Assembly: GCA_964618895.1 (NCBI GenBank)
Contig: CAZUDO010000010.1
Coordinates: 62,001 to 126,000 of the forward strand
Reading direction: 5' to 3'
DNA: 64,000 nucleotides
From: CAZUDO01 sp964618895
GTDB taxonomy: Bacteria; Desulfobacterota; Binatia; DP-6
The notes under the pieces are model-generated. The model was not told where the DNA came from and searched no databases. It worked only from the letters and a program-made list of their open reading frames with translations. Within the stretch, counting starts at the first letter, position 1. The number at the start of each line of letters is the position of its first letter. Of the stretch, positions 62,816-64,000 are shown one piece after another. The position numbers and the translations under genes were made by a program.

Positions 62816-62817
62816 CG

Positions 62818-63165
62818 ATGGCCCGCTCAGTGAAGAAGGGCCCGTTCATCGACGGGCATCTCATGAAGAAGGTGCGGGCGATGCTCGAGTCGGGCGAGAA
62901 GCGGGTCGTGAAGACCTGGTCACGGCGCTCGACGATCACGCCCGATATGGTCGGGTTCACGTTCGCGGTGCACAACGGCCGCAAGTTCATTCCGGTGTTC
63001 ATCACGGAGAACGCCGTCGGGCACAAGTTGGGCGAATTCGCGCCCACGCGCACCTTCCACGGCCACTCGGGCGATCGCAAGGGCAAGGTCGCGGGGGCGG
63101 CGCCGGGCGGAGCGGCTCCACGGCCGGGCCCGGGTGCGGCGCCGGCCAAGAAGGCGGGGACGTAG
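62818..63165 (+). CDS. rpsS: 30S ribosomal protein S19 with C-terminal extension
   Basis: 115 residues from the ATG at 62818. Core MARSVKKGPFIDGHLMKKV, TWSRRSTITPDMVG and GHKLGEFAPTRTFHGHSGDR is normal S19. After about residue 88 there is an extra Ala/Pro/Gly-rich tail (AGAAPGGAAPRPGPGAAP and a terminal KKAGT) not seen in the usual 90-95-residue protein. Starts 2 bp after rplB. Confidence 0.95.
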   Translation: MARSVKKGPFIDGHLMKKVRAMLESGEKRVVKTWSRRSTITPDMVGFTFAVHNGRKFIPVFITENAVGHKLGEFAPTRTFHGHSGDRKGKVAGAAPGGAAPRPGPGAAPAKKAGT

Positions 63166-63166
63166 G

Positions 63167-63517
63167 ATGGAAGTACGTGCTTCCAGCCGATTCACGCGGA
63201 TCACGGCGCAGAAGGCTCGTCTCATCGTCGCCCTGATTCGCAACCAACAGGTCGAGAAGGCGATCGCCCTGCTCGAGTACACGCCGAAGCGCGGCGCACG
63301 GATGGTGCTGAAGACGCTCCGCTCCGCGATCGCCAATGCCGAATCGACGCAGAACGTCGATGTGGATGCGCTCTACGTGAAGCGTGCGTACGTCGACGAA
63401 GGTCCCACCGCGAAGCGCTTCTTGCCGCGCGCCCACGGGCGGGCCACCAAGATATTCAAGCGGACCAGCCACATCACCGTCATCGTAGATGCTCGCCGGG
63501 CGGGCGGAGAGGCATAG
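63167..63517 (+). CDS. rplV: 50S ribosomal protein L22
   Basis: 116 residues from the ATG at 63167, 1 bp after the rpsS stop. RFTRITAQKARLIVALIRNQ and the RAHGRATKIFKRTSHITV hairpin that lines the exit tunnel (site of macrolide resistance) identify L22. Confidence 0.96.
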   Translation: MEVRASSRFTRITAQKARLIVALIRNQQVEKAIALLEYTPKRGARMVLKTLRSAIANAESTQNVDVDALYVKRAYVDEGPTAKRFLPRAHGRATKIFKRTSHITVIVDARRAGGEA

Positions 63518-63523
63518 GCGACC

Positions 63524-64000
63524 GTGGGTCACAAGGTGCACCCGAAGGGCTTTCGTCTCGGCGTGATCGAGAGCTGGGATTCGCGCTGGTTCTCGCGGCG
63601 CGACTACGCAGACCTCCTGCATGAAGACACCAAGATCCGCACCTTCCTGAAGAAGCGACTCTATCACGCTGGCGTCTCCAAGATCGAGATCGAGCGCGCG
63701 GCCAACAAGGCCAAGATCAATATCCACACGGCGCGCCCGGGGATCGTCATCGGGAAGAAGGGCGCCGAGATCGACAAGCTCAAGCAGGAACTCGCCAAGC
63801 TCACGCGCAAGGAGAGCTTCATCAATATTCATGAGGTGCGACGGCCGGACCTCGATGCGCAGCTGGTCGCGGAGAACGTTGCGCTGCAGCTCGAGCGCCG
63901 CGTCGCCTTTCGGCGGGCCATGAAGGAGGCCGTCGCGCGCGCCATGCGCATGGGCGCGCAGGGCATCCGTGTCCAGTCGTCGGGCCGGCTCGGTGGGTCG
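63524..64000 (+). CDS. rpsC: 30S ribosomal protein S3 (3'-truncated by window)
   Basis: GTG start at 63524, 6 bp after rplV. 159 codons are visible, reading GHKVHPKGFRLGVIESWDSR, the KH-domain segment ARPGIVIGKKGAEIDKLKQE, and RAMKEAVARAMRMGAQGIRV. The C-terminal part lies beyond the window. Continues the S10 operon order. Confidence 0.95.
   Translation, partial: MGHKVHPKGFRLGVIESWDSRWFSRRDYADLLHEDTKIRTFLKKRLYHAGVSKIEIERAANKAKINIHTARPGIVIGKKGAEIDKLKQELAKLTRKESFINIHEVRRPDLDAQLVAENVALQLERRVAFRRAMKEAVARAMRMGAQGIRVQSSGRLGGS

Overview
The window is GC-rich bacterial DNA, split into an accessory left half (about 1-31.8 kb) and a conserved housekeeping right half (about 31.9-64 kb). The gene orders tig-clpP-clpX-lon-hup, Thr-Tyr-Gly-Thr tRNAs-rpmG-tRNA-Trp-secE-nusG-rplKAJL-rpoBC, and rpsL-rpsG-fusA-tuf-rpsJ-rplCDWB-rpsS-rplV-rpsC, an LptF/LptG pair, and abundant Cys-rich 'CGNG..D.GEQCDDGN' (DUF4215, myxococcal-type) repeat proteins with Thr/Ser linkers suggest a Gram-negative lineage of the former Deltaproteobacteria (Myxococcota- or Binatota-like). 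The exact phylum is inference.

Left half. A partial membrane protein meets a sulfatase-fold protein that lacks the canonical Cys nucleophile (362-2179). Next comes a mosaic 2163-residue RHS/YD-repeat protein (2857-9348): a cut-down lectin domain, a 'PPNH...GDGDTCPDA' module, a Thr/Ser linker, Ig-like domains, YD repeats, an RHS core, and a C-terminal domain with a D...E-x-K signature of PD-(D/E)XK nucleases. A 1581-residue Cys-rich repeat protein (9388-14133) follows and ends in a second copy of the same module. A three-gene lipoprotein/exported-protein operon (14223-16415) and a beta-propeller protein (16873-18243) lie on the minus strand.

From 18.2 to 21.1 kb the DNA looks like a decayed island: a transposase remnant, a Clp-fold SDH-type proteinase with a small partner and an apparent C-terminal frameshift, a reverse-strand pseudogene, and a tRNA-3'-half-like sequence. 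An amidohydrolase, a class II aldolase and a DASS anion transporter follow (21145-25016). After them come a 1778-residue protein with about 25 disintegrin-like Cys repeats (25021-30357), including a recent 798-bp tandem duplication, and a divergently transcribed Ig/NTF2-like exported protein.

Right half. The genes here look intact and typical: protein quality control (tig, clpP, clpX, lon), the HU protein, rplM-rpsI, argC, lptF-lptG, rlmB, eight tRNAs, the secE-nusG-rplKAJL-rpoBC transcription/translation block, the str operon, and the first part of the S10 operon, cut in rpsC by the window edge. The most unusual biology is in the left half: the orphan RHS-nuclease candidate and the very large repeat-built secreted proteins.
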